Shown here one piece after another: positions 50,339-58,926 of a DNA stretch of 64,000 nt (positions are counted from its first letter, which is position 1; every line of letters begins with the position of its first letter). Below the pieces are notes generated by a model. The model was not told the origin of the DNA, did no database searches, and worked only from the letters and a program-made list of their open reading frames with translations. The translations under genes were made by a program, and so were the position numbers. The stretch comes from Streptomyces thinghirensis (GTDB taxonomy: Bacteria; Actinomycetota; Actinomycetia; Streptomycetales; Streptomycetaceae), in contig JAKFGP010000059.1 in the NCBI GenBank assembly GCA_021502835.1, forward strand, positions 124,001 to 188,000. The letters are read 5' to 3'.

Positions 50339-51845
50339 TCACTGCGCCGGGCTCACCGCCACGTTGTCGAAGGAGGCGGCGGCGTCGAAGACCCGGACGC
50401 CGCTCGCGCCGCTGCGGTACGTGCCGTCGGTGACGGAGATCCTCGGCGTCGTCATGTCGTCGACGTACACCTTGATGGACGAGCCGACGGCGGTGACGCG
50501 CAGCCGGTGGGACAGAGCCGGGGGCGATCGGCATCCGGGCGGTGCCCAGCTCTGTCCAGTTGTCGTTCGCCCGGCCCAGGACCACCTTGCCGCTGGGGCT
50601 GATGCCCGCGTAGTAGCCGGAGTAGCTGTCCAGGGCCGACCGAGGGCCGGGTCACGCGGAAGACCAGGCCCGCGTCGCCGCCGCCCGAGGTGACGGTGAC
50701 GTCGGCTTCCCTGGGTGAAGTCGGCGAAGTTCGTGTCGAGCAACGCCTTGCCGCCCTGGGACCGGTTCACCCGGTAGCGCCCGTCACCGGCCGACCAGGA
50801 GCCGCCGTACGTCTTCCAGCCCAGCGCGTTGCCGTCGGCGAAGTTGTCCCTCACCTGCATCTGCACCCGGCGGATGGTGCCGTCGGCGTCGAAGTACATC
50901 CGGTCATAGGCGAGTTGGCGGTGATTGCCGTCGGTCTCGCTGAGGGGACGGCGGTGGTAGACGATGTACCAGGACGTCGGTGCCCCGGCACGTTGACGAC
51001 GGAGTTGTGGCCGGACCCCCGGCGACGGCCGGGTCCTGGGCAAGCACCTTGTCGATCTTCCTGAAGGGGCCGGTGGGCGAGTCGGACATGGCGTAGGACA
51101 CCGAGTAGTCCGGGCCGGTCCAGCCGCCTTCGGACCACATCAGGTAGTACCTGCCGTTCCGCTTGAACATGAAGGAGCCCTCGGTGTAGTTGTCCGGGGT
51201 GATCTCCTTGTAGGTCGACCCGTCGGCGAAGGTGCCGAGGCTCGTCATGTCCGGGGTGAGCTTGACAACGTTGGCATGGTGCCAGCCGCCGTAGTACATG
51301 TACGCCTGACCGTCGTCGTCGATGAAGACGTCCTGGTCGATGGGCTGGGCGCCGTTGTGGAACTGCGAGATCAGCGGCCTGCCGATCGCGTCCTTGTAGG
51401 GACCCTCCGGCCTGTCCGCGACGGCGACGCCGATGCCGCCGAGCTGGGAGTCGTTCTGGATGTCGTTGGCGGCGAAGTACAGGTAGTACTTGCCGTTCCG
51501 CTCCACCGGTGCCGGGGCCCACAGGGCGTACTCGGCCCAGGAGATGTTCGCCGTCGACAGCACATCGGGATGCTTGGTCCAGTTGACCATGTCGGTCGAG
51601 GAGAACGCGTCCAGCCGCGTCTGCTCGTCGTAGCTCTTGGAGGTCGTGGGGAAGACCCAGTAACGCCCGTCGTAGATCTCGGTGTCGGGGTCGGCGTACC
51701 AGCCGTCGACGAAGGGATTGCCCGCCTCCGACGTCCCGTACACGGGGGCGGCGACGGCCGTCGAGGCCGAGAGCATGGCCAGGAGCCCACCGACGAGCAG
51801 CGTGGCACTGGACTTGGCGAGTAACCCGGTCGTTCTGGCAGTCAT
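50339..51845 (-). CDS. Secreted GH43-family glycosidase with C-terminal beta-sandwich domain
   Basis: About 500 residues. Signal peptide: SATLLVGGLLAMLSASTAVA, then APVYG. The five-bladed propeller enzyme shows GWYADPDTEIYDGRYWVFPT (general base aspartate), WAPAPVERNGKYYLYFAAND, QPIDQDVFIDDDGQAYMYYG (pKa-modulating aspartate), and YTEGSFMFKRNGRYYLMWSE (acid glutamate). A C-terminal domain (NFADGNALGWKTYGGSWSAG, GGDAGLVFRVTRPSVG) resembles a laminin-G/DUF1080-type carbohydrate-binding fold. GH43 enzymes mostly cleave arabinofuranosides or xylosides. The gene lies 87 bases after the last transporter gene on the same strand, probably in one operon, and converges on the GH2 gene. Confidence 0.85.
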
Positions 51846-51931
51846 GGCAGGGGCCTCCGAGGGGTGGACGCTGGAAACGGACGCGACGGCCGGGACGTGA
51901 GACAGACACGGCCGCCGCGTCCGGGGTTCGG

Positions 51932-52966
51932 TCACATCAGTTGCCGTCTGCGGCCCAGCCAGGTCTGAGCGACCACGACGAGGGCCAGAAAAGCGCCGCT
52001 GACGACGAGTTGGTAGGAGGAGTCCAGGATCCGATCTGGTTGATGATGTTCTGGATGACCTTCAGGAGCAGGACACCGACCAGTGAACCGCTGACGTAGC
52101 CGAGGCCACCGGTGAGCAGGGTGCCGCCGATGACGACGGCGGAGATGGCGTCCAGTTCCATGCCGTTGCCGAGGATGGTCACGCCGGAGGCGAGCCAGGC
52201 GGCGTTGAGGGCGCCGGCCAGTCCGGCCAGCACCCCGGACAGGGTGTAGACGACGATCTTGGTGCGAGCCACCGGCGCGCCCATCAGCGCGGCCGCGTCC
52301 TCGTTGCCGCCGACCGCGTAGACGTGCTGCCCGAAGCGGGTACGGCGCAGGACGACGGCACCCGCCACGAACAGCGCCAGCATGATCCACACGGGGTTGC
52401 CCACCCCCAGGGTGGTGCCCTGCCCGAGTTCGGCGAGGAACGAGCCCTTGCCGATCAGGTACGTGTTCGCGCCCTCGTCCGTGATGGCCAGCATCAGTCC
52501 GCGCGCCCCCAGCATGGCGGCCAGCGTGACGATGAAGGGTGCCAGACGGGAGCGGGCGACCAGCAGACCGTTGACGACGCCGATCAGGCCGCAGACCACG
52601 AGCGGCAGCAGCAGCGCCACCAGCGTGCCGTGCCGGGATCCCCAGGCCGCCAGGACGCCGCCGAGGGCGAAGAGGGAGCCGACGGACAGGTCGATGCCGC
52701 CGGTGATGATGACGAAGGTCATGCCGAGGGCGACGATCGCGAGGAATGCCGAACCGGTCGCCATGTTCGAGACGTTGTCGCCGGTGGCGAACGAGTCGAA
52801 ACTGAAGGAGGCGATGATCGAGACGAGCACCAGCACCGCCAGCGCGCCGTGCTGCTGGACCAGGGCGCTCAGCCGCTCGGAGCGCGCGGAGCCCACCGGC
52901 CCGGTGACGTCCGTGGGTTCGTTGCTCGCGGTGGTCACGGGCGTTTGCCGTTCGGGTGGCGCTCAT
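51932..52966 (-). CDS. yjfF: Sugar ABC transporter permease, YjfF-like
   Basis: About 340 residues with eight to ten membrane segments of the BPD_transp_2 family: FLAIVALGMTFVIITGGIDL, SVGSLFALGGVLAAWGSRHG, APFIVTLAAMLGARGLMLAI, FGQHVYAVGGNEDAAALMGA (the EAA-like loop that contacts the ATPase), and a C-terminus LVVSGAFLALVVVAQTWLGR read after a late indel. An ATG at 52966 overlaps the stop of the preceding permease (ATGA). Reaching the main frame from it needs one indel before a GTG at 52938. Second permease of a YtfQRT-YjfF type galactofuranose/arabinofuranose importer. Confidence 0.85.
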   Translation of the reverse strand: MSATRTANARDHREQRTHGRHRAGGLRALRAAERPGPAARRAGGAGARLDHRLLQFRLVRHRRQRLEHGDRFGIPRDRRPRHDLRHHHRRHRPVRRLPLRPRRRPGGLGIPARHAGGAAAAARGLRPDRRRQRSAGRPLPSGTLHRHAGRHAGGARTDAGHHGRGREHVPDRQGLVPRRTRAGHHPGGGQPRVDHAGAVRGGCRRPAPYPLRAARLRGRRQRGRGRADGRAGGSHQDRRLHPVRGAGRTGRRPQRRLARLRRDHPRQRHGTGRHLRRRHRRHPAHRWPRLRQRFTGRCPAPEGHPEHHQPDRILDSSYQLVVSGAFLALVVVAQTWLGRRRQLM

Positions 52967-53924
52967 CGCTTCCCCCGTCCACGTGCCGCGTAGACCGCGC
53001 ACACGATCACTATGGCCTCGGCGATCTGGGTCCACGAGGGCGGCAGATCGTGCTTGATCAGGGTGGCGGTGAGCAACTGGATGAGCACCGCTCCGGCCAC
53101 GGTGCCGGCGATGTTGACCCGGCCTCCGGTCAGCGGGGTGCCGCCGACCACGACGGCGGTGATGGCGGACAGTTCCATCAGGTTGCCCAGCGAGGTCGGG
53201 TCGCTGGCCTGGAGCCGGGCGGTGGCCAGCACGCCCGCGACCGCCGCGAGCAGCGCGCAGGCGATGTACACGATGATCAGCACGCGGCGCACCGGCAGCC
53301 CCGCGAGCTGGGCGGCGGGACGGCTGTCGCCGATGGCCAGCAGCTGGCGGCCGAAGGTGGTGCGGCGGACCACGAACGCGACCAGCAGCGCCAGGGCGGC
53401 GGCGATCAGGATCAGGTACGGGACGCCGGCGATGTCACCGGAGCCGAGGGAGGCCAGCGCCGGGTTGTGCAGGTCCTCCAGCTGCGGGAGCAGGACCAGG
53501 GCCAGGCCCCGGCCGCCGACCATCAGGGCGAGGTCGCCACGATGGGCTGGACGCCGATGAAGGCGACCAGTGCTCCGTTGGCCAGGCCCACACCGGCGGC
53601 GAACAGCGCCACCACCAGGAGCGCGGGCAGCAGTCCGTAACCGAGGTAGAGGGCCGTCACCGAGGCTGCCAGGGCCATCACCGCACCGACCGACAGGTCC
53701 ACGCCCTCGGTGCCGATGACCAGGGCCATGCCCAGCGCGACGATGATGACGGGGGCGACCTGGACGGCCTGGGTGCGGAAGTTCTCCTCGGACAGGAAGT
53801 GCGGGGTGATGACGATGTTGACGACCAGGAGCAGGGCCACGCCGGCGTGGACGCCGTAGGTCTGCAGCCACTGCAGGAGATGGGCCTTGTCCAGCGGGGC
53901 GGTGCGGAGAGTGGCTTCAGCCAT
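52963..53924 (-). CDS. ytfT: Sugar ABC transporter permease, YtfT-like
   Basis: About 320 residues: YGVHAGVALLLVVNIVITPH, FRTQAVQVAPVIIVALGMAL, VIGTEGVDLSVGAVMALAAS (the conserved GxDLSVG segment of this permease family), GVPYLILIAAALALLVAFVV, FGRQLLAIGDSRPAAQLAGL and GGRVNIAGTVAGAVLIQLLT. One indel near 53530. Its ATG at 53924 lies 8 bases inside the end of the ATPase gene and its stop overlaps the next start, so the operon is translationally coupled. Confidence 0.85.
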
Positions 53925-55476
53925 CGGTGGCCGCCTCCTTCACCGCGTCGTACGACGGGTCGCCGCCCGCGATGGTGCGCATCAGCTTGTCCTCGGTGAC
54001 GTCGTCGCCGGTCAGCTCGCCGACGACCGCACCGTCCTTCAGTACGACCACGCGGTCGGACCCTTCGATCAGTTCCTCCAGGTCGGAGGAGATGAGCAGG
54101 ACGCCCAGGCCGTCGCCGGCCAGTTCGTCCACGAGTTTCTGGACCTCGGCCTTGGCTCCGACGTCGATGCCGCGGGTCGGCTCGTCCAGGAGCAGCACCT
54201 TGGGGTTCATGGCCAGCCAGCGGGCGAGGAGCACCTTCTGCTGGTTGCCGCCGGACAGTTCGCCGACCTTCTGGTGCGGCGAGGACGCCTTGATGCGCAG
54301 CCGCTTGACGAAGGTGTCGACGATGCTGTCCACGCGTGCCTCGGAGACCAGGCCCAAGCGGGAGAGCCGGGGCAGTGCCGCGAGTGCGATGTTCTCGCGG
54401 ACCGACAGGCCCGGGACGATGCCCTCGCTCTTGCGGTCCTCGGGCAGCAGGCTGATCCCCGCGCGGATGGCCGCCGGGGTGGAACCGCCGCGCAGCGGTG
54501 CGCCGGCCACTGTGACCGTGCCCGAACTCCGAGCCAGGGAACCCGAGATGGCCTTGGCCGTCTCGGTGCGGCCCGAGCCGAGCAGACCGCCGAGTCCGAC
54601 GACCTCCCCCGGGCGGATGCTCACGGAGACGTCGTGCAGCTTGTGCGGGACCGTGAGGCCCTCGGCATGCAGGACGGGCCGGGCGTCGGCGGCCTGGTGG
54701 TCGCCGGAGAACTTTCGTCGCCCCCTCCTCGCGGACGTCGCCCAGGTCCCGGCCGAGCATGGTGGAGACCAGGGCGAGGCGGTCCAGGTCGGCCAGCCGG
54801 CCGTGGTGCACGCGGCGTCCGTCGCGCAGCACGGTGACGGTGCTGCACATGGCGTACAGCTCGTCCAGGCGGTGACTGACGTAGACGACGGCGATGCCCG
54901 CGTCGCGCAGGCGCCGGATCACGGAGAACAGGGTCTCCACCTCGCGCGGTTCGAGCGAGGAGGTCGGCTCGTCCATGATGACGATCCGGGCGTCCGTCGC
55001 CACGGCACGGGCCAGGGCGACCATCTGCTGGGCGCCGACGCCGAGGGTGCGCAGCGGCTGCCGCACGTCCACGCGGACGCCGTACGTGCTGAGTGCCTCC
55101 TCGGCCTCCCGGTTCATGCGGGCCACGTCCAGCACGCCGAAGCGGTTGCGCGGTTCGCGGCCCAGGAAGAGGTTGCGGGCCACGCTCAGCAGTGGGATGA
55201 GGTTGACCTCTTGGTAGATGGTCGAGATACCGGCCTTCTGTGCCTCCAGGGGGGTGGCGAAGGAGACTTCGCGGCCCTGGAAGGTGATGGCACCCGCGTC
55301 GGGCCGGTAGACGCCGGTGAGGAGCTTGATGAGGGTCGACTTGCCTGCGCCGTTCTCGCCGATCAGGGCGTGCACCTCGCCGGGGTGCAGGGTGAGGTCC
55401 ACGTCGTCCAGGGCCCGGACGCCGGGGAAGGTCTTACTGAGTCCGCGGACGGCGAGGACTTCGGCGGGGGTGCCAC
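53917..55476 (-). CDS. ytfR: Sugar ABC transporter ATPase, two nucleotide-binding domains, YtfR-like
   Basis: About 520 residues. First domain: VLAVRGLSKTFPGVRALDDV, Walker A GENGAGKST, Q-loop STIYQEVNL, Walker B DARIVIMDEPTSSLEP, and VVYVSHRLDEL. Second domain: a degenerate Walker A GGLLGSGRTETAKA, LPEDRKSEGIVPGLSVRENI, signature VGELSGGNQQKVLLARWLA, Walker B PKVLLLDEPTRGIDVG, and LISSDLEELI. This is the ribose/galactofuranose-type double ATPase. The start is probably the GTG at 55476, 5 bases after GGAGG. An indel in the G run at 55466-55470 must be assumed, and another near 54720. Confidence 0.85.
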
Positions 55477-55540
55477 CTGTACCTCCAGGAAAGAAGGGGT
55501 GCGGGAGAGCCGGGGCCCGGGTGGCCGGGCCCCGAGGGGT

Positions 55541-56635
55541 TCAGTACGCCTTGCCGATGTCCTGCTTGGCGTTGTCGGCGTTGTAGGCGCCGTCCTGGAT
55601 GATGATGTCCTGGGGGACTTCCTCGCCCTTGGTGAAGGTGTCCAGCGTCTGGAACGCCAGCGGTCCGAAGCGCGGGTTGGACTCGATGACGCCGCTGATC
55701 CAGCCGTCCACGACGCCCTGGACGGCGTTGCGGGTGCCGTCGACCGTGACGATCTTGACGTCGCCGGCCTTCTTGCCCGCGCCCTTGAGGGCGGTCACCG
55801 CGCCGAGGCCCATCTCGTCGTTCTCGGCGTAGATTCCCTTGATGCCCGGCTTGGACTGGATGAGCTGCTCGGTGACCTGCTGACCCTTCTCGCGGGCGAA
55901 GTCACCGGTCTGCTCGAAGACGACCTTCAGGTCCGGGGCCTTCTCCGCGATCCGTTCCTTGAAGCCCTTGGTGCGCTCGGTGGTGACGTTGTTTCCGGCC
56001 GAGCCGAGCAGGAATGGCGACCTCGCCCTTGCCGCCCGTCGCCTCGATCATCTGGTCCGCGGCGCGTCGGCCCTGCTCGACGAAGTCGGAGGCGATGAAG
56101 GAGACGTAGTCCTTGCAGGGCTGCGCGTTTATCTTGCGGTCGATCGTGATGATCGGCACCTTCTTGGCCGCGGCCGCCTGCAACACCGGGTCCCAGCCGT
56201 CGGAGTTGAGCGGTGCGATGACCAGCAGGTCGGCGCCCTTGGCCAGTAGGTTCTGCACGTCGCTGATCTGCTTGGAGAACTGCGACTGGGCGTTGGCCGT
56301 CAACAGCTTCACACCGCGCTTCTCGGCCTCGTCCTTGATGGACTGAGTCTCCGCGATGCGGAACGGGTTGGCCTCCTTCTCCGACTGGGAAAGCCGACGG
56401 TGGCGTTCTTCAGGTCGATCTTCTCGGCACCGTAGGCGTCGATGGTGCAGGTCTTGCTGCCCGGCTTCGGGGTGACGACCTTCTGCTCGGCGCCGGCGGC
56501 CGTCTCGGACTGCTTGTTGTCCGAGTTGTCGTCCTCCGTCTTCGCGCAGGCGGTCGCGGTCAGAGCCACCGCGGCGGCCAGGGCCACGACCACAGGGCGG
56601 GCGGGGAAGGAACGACGAAGAGTGGTGCGCTGCAT
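55541..56635 (-). CDS. ytfQ: Sugar ABC transporter substrate-binding lipoprotein, YtfQ-like
   Basis: About 365 residues. Signal peptide with lipobox: ARPVVVALAAAVALTATACA. The mature part begins KNATVGFSQSEKEANPFRIA (one indel at about 56395), then ETQSIKDEAEKRGVKLLTAN, AKGADLLVIAPLNSDGWDPV, KKVPIITIDRKINAQP and FVEQGRRAADQMIEATGGKG. The late segments MGLGAVTALKGAGKKAGDVK and WISGVIESNPRFGPLAFQTL follow. It closely follows the E. coli galactofuranose-binding YtfQ pattern (VGFSQ, AETxxxKxEAEKRG, IAPxxxxGWxPVL, DRxI). First gene of the ytfQRT-yjfF-GH43 operon. A LacI-type operator lies 115 bases upstream. Confidence 0.9.
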
Positions 56636-56749
56636 GGTGGTGACCCCGATCCGGGCGAACGCTGAAAAGGGAATTGGGGAGCCGAATGACGCACGGAACC
56701 GGCCGGCCCCCCGGCATCGGAACTTGTCCGGTGCACCGCAAGGAGTGTT

Positions 56750-56763
56750 TTACATCGTTGCAA
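56750..56763. promoter_or_regulatory. LacI-type operator upstream of the transporter operon
   Basis: TTACATCGTTGCAA fits the pattern TTNCAACGTTGNAA with one mismatch. A wider inverted repeat, TTTACA at 56749-56754 and TGTAAA at 56770-56775, overlaps it. Local base composition is low in GC, as expected for a promoter. It is 115 bases upstream of the ytfQ start on the minus strand. Confidence 0.55.
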
Positions 56764-56814
56764 GGGAGCTGTAAACCCCTTGCGCAGGAGATGCGGGCGG
56801 CCTCCGGGAACCGA

Positions 56815-57200
56815 GAGCACGATGCGGCGGACCGGGCGACCTCGACTCCGTCGGCCGCATGGCAGGCGAGGCGCCCCGCGCCAACCCGCCCCACGCTCAG
56901 GACGCGCCGTGTCGCGCGAGCCACCAGGCGTTCCGGACAGGAGTCGGCCACGGCCGAGGCCCGCGCGCCCCCGCGAAGGCGGCCAGGCGTCTTCTACGAC
57001 CACGTCGCCAACCGCGCGGATCTGCTGCTCTGGCGTGCACCGGGAGCGGCACGCCTGGCCGGCGGCCGGGGTTCCGGCGGCTGCCGAGACACCTGGAGAA
57101 CCTCGACTCGCCGCTACGGCCGAGGGGGACGACTCCGGTGACCACGCCCGCCGGGCATCCGGAGCCGGGCGCGTGCCGAGCGTCGCGGAGACGGGCGCGT
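56815..57200 (+). pseudogene. Possible degenerate TetR-family regulator fragment
   Basis: One plus-strand frame contains FYDHVANRADLLLW followed, in the next frame, by VHRERHAWPAAGV. This looks like the end of a TetR helix-turn-helix (xxYxHVANKADLL) and the start of its core domain. The preceding DNA-binding helices are not readable and the rest is low complexity (Arg/Pro/Gly-rich). It is either a heavily damaged small regulator or chance similarity. It lies between the divergent-looking transporter operon and the lacI gene. Confidence 0.3.
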
Positions 57201-57267
57201 GCCGAGCGTCCCGCCCGACCTTCCACTGCCGGTGATGGCAAGAGCCATGGACGACGGGCGCGTCGTC

Positions 57268-58298
57268 TCAGCCGTTCGTGCCCTCGCTCGCACCGCTGCG
57301 CCCCAGCGTGCTCTCCCGTTCGACCAGGCGGTATTCCGCCCAGACGCGGCGGGCTTCGGGGGCCGCGCCGCCGAGCCGGGCGAGGACCGACTCCACCGCG
57401 AGGCGGCCGATGGCCCCCTTGTCCGGGGAGACGGACGTGAGGGTCACCGCGCCGAACCGCCCCTCGACCACGTCGTCGAACCCGACCACGGCGATGTCCT
57501 CGGGGACCCGCAGCCCCCGTGCGTGGAGAACGCGCATCGCGCCGATGGCCATGGGGTCGTTGTAGGCGAAGACCGCGTCGGGACGCCTGCCGGCGTCGAG
57601 GATGCGGGTCATGGCCGCCGCGCCGTCGGCGTGCCCCCAACCGTCGGTAGCGGCGACGAGCCCCTCGTCGACGGGGAGCCCGGCGGCGGTCAGTTCCTCG
57701 CGCCAGCCGCGTACGCGCAGTTGGGCGGGCTCGTTGCGTCCGCGACGGGCGCCGATGAAGGCCACCTCCCGGCGTCCCAGACCGACCAGGTGCGCGACGG
57801 CCGCGCGGGCGGCGGCGACGTTGTCGATGGCGATGTGATCGTAAGGCAGGTCGTAGTCCCGCTCGCCGAGCAGGACCAGCGGTACGTTCTCCGCGCGGTC
57901 GCGCAGGTCCTCGGTCTCCAGCTCGATGGGGCTGAGGATCAGTCCGTCGATGACCCGCGCCCGGAAACCCTGACTGACCAGGAGCTCCTGCTCGCGCCGT
58001 CCGCCGGTGTGGTCCAGCAGCACGGTGTAGTCGTGCTCCGCCGCCGTGTCGATCACGGCCGCGGCGAGTTCCGCGAAGTAGGGGTTGCCGAGTTCGGGCA
58101 AGGCGAGCGCGATGATGCCCGTGCGTCCAGCCCGCAGGTGCCGGGCGGTCAGATTGGGCCGGTAGCCGAGCTCGTCGATGGAGCGCTGGACGCGTTCGCG
58201 CATGGCGGGGGTGACGTGCTGGAAATTGTTCACCACGTTGGAGACGGTCTTGATGGACACCCCGCGTGCGCGGCGACGTCCTTGAGGCTGACCCGCAC
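57268..58298 (-). CDS. LacI-family transcriptional regulator of the glycan locus
   Basis: About 343 residues, nearly intact. N-terminal helix-turn-helix VRVSLKDVAA, then (after one missing base near 58262) SIKTVSNVVNNFQHVTPAMR and the hinge helix YRPNLTARHLRAGRTGIIAL. The periplasmic-binding-like sensor domain reads ALPELGNPYFAELAAAVIDT, DHIAIDNVAAARAAVAHLVG, PDAVFAYNDPMAIGAMRVLH and DIAVVGFDDVVEGRFGAVTL. GTG start at 58298 after GGAAAGGAA. Its own operator-like palindrome lies about 90 bases upstream. The sensed ligand is probably the imported furanose or a disaccharide, from context only. Confidence 0.9.
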
Positions 58299-58388
58299 GT
58301 CATTCCTTTCCCGAACCGCCCGACTCGGGTGGTCGGTGCGGGTTCAGTGTCGTCACCGTGAGCCGTGCGCCGAGCCCGTGCGCTAGTT

Positions 58389-58402
58389 TTACAACGTTAT
58401 AC
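58389..58402. promoter_or_regulatory. LacI-type operator upstream of lacI (autoregulation)
   Basis: TTACAACGTTATAC shares the CAACGTT core and the TT start of the other three sites. It sits about 90 bases before the lacI GTG in a locally AT-rich stretch, consistent with negative autoregulation. Confidence 0.55.
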
Positions 58403-58754
58403 ATCCGTTGTCGTCACGCTGACAAGGCGGTGACCGAGCGCCCCGTTCAGCTGCGCCGACGTTCGTCCGACCGAACGGAATGCCAGGTCCGAGGCGTTCA
58501 CGACCACGGGGAAAGTGTTGCGCACGAGCCCGTCGCCGGTCTACGGAAGCGACCCTCGCGGGTGATCCGACGCTTTCGGATCGCAGAGACGGTTTCCCTG
58601 CCCTGCCCCGGACGGATTCCCTGCCCTGCTCCGGAAAGCGGCGCAGGGGCGGCCCATGCCGCTTTGGCCGGAAGCACACGCCCAGGCGATTCGGGCGAGC
58701 CGCGCCCCTGGACGGCCACCCCGGGGTGTGCTGTCATCCTCATTGGCCTCATCC

Positions 58755-58768
58755 TTCCAACGTTGCAC
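58755..58768. promoter_or_regulatory. LacI-type operator upstream of the GH127 gene
   Basis: TTCCAACGTTGCAC matches the GH2 operator TTCCAACGTTGGAA at 11 of 14 positions, including the whole left half and core. It is about 160 bases before the GH127 start. Confidence 0.55.
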
Positions 58769-58926
58769 AAGCCGCGTTGCACAAGCCGCACAGCAGCCCC
58801 GGCGAGCGGCCCGGCCGCCCTACCGGTGCGCCTCCGCACCGCATCAGGCGCGTCGTTCGTCTGCCGCCCCCTGCCGGGGGCCGGACGGCGGCACCCAAGC
58901 ACCCGAGTTCGCATCTGGAGCCCCGT

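Larger units (their letters stand above)
58299..58926. other. Divergent intergenic region between lacI and the GH127 gene
   Basis: About 630 bases with two LacI-type operators (58389-58402 and 58755-58768), each near one of the two divergent genes. No gene is recognised on either strand; the open frames are Arg/Pro/Gly-rich shadows. A direct repeat GTTGCACAAGCCGC occurs twice, at 58763-58776 and 58777-58790, beginning inside the second operator. Confidence 0.5.

Noticed and set aside
53927..56098. 723-codon plus-strand frame opposite the transporter operon
   Set aside because: The minus strand encodes an ABC ATPase and a binding protein with clear motifs; the plus frame is Ser/Arg-rich low-complexity shadow.
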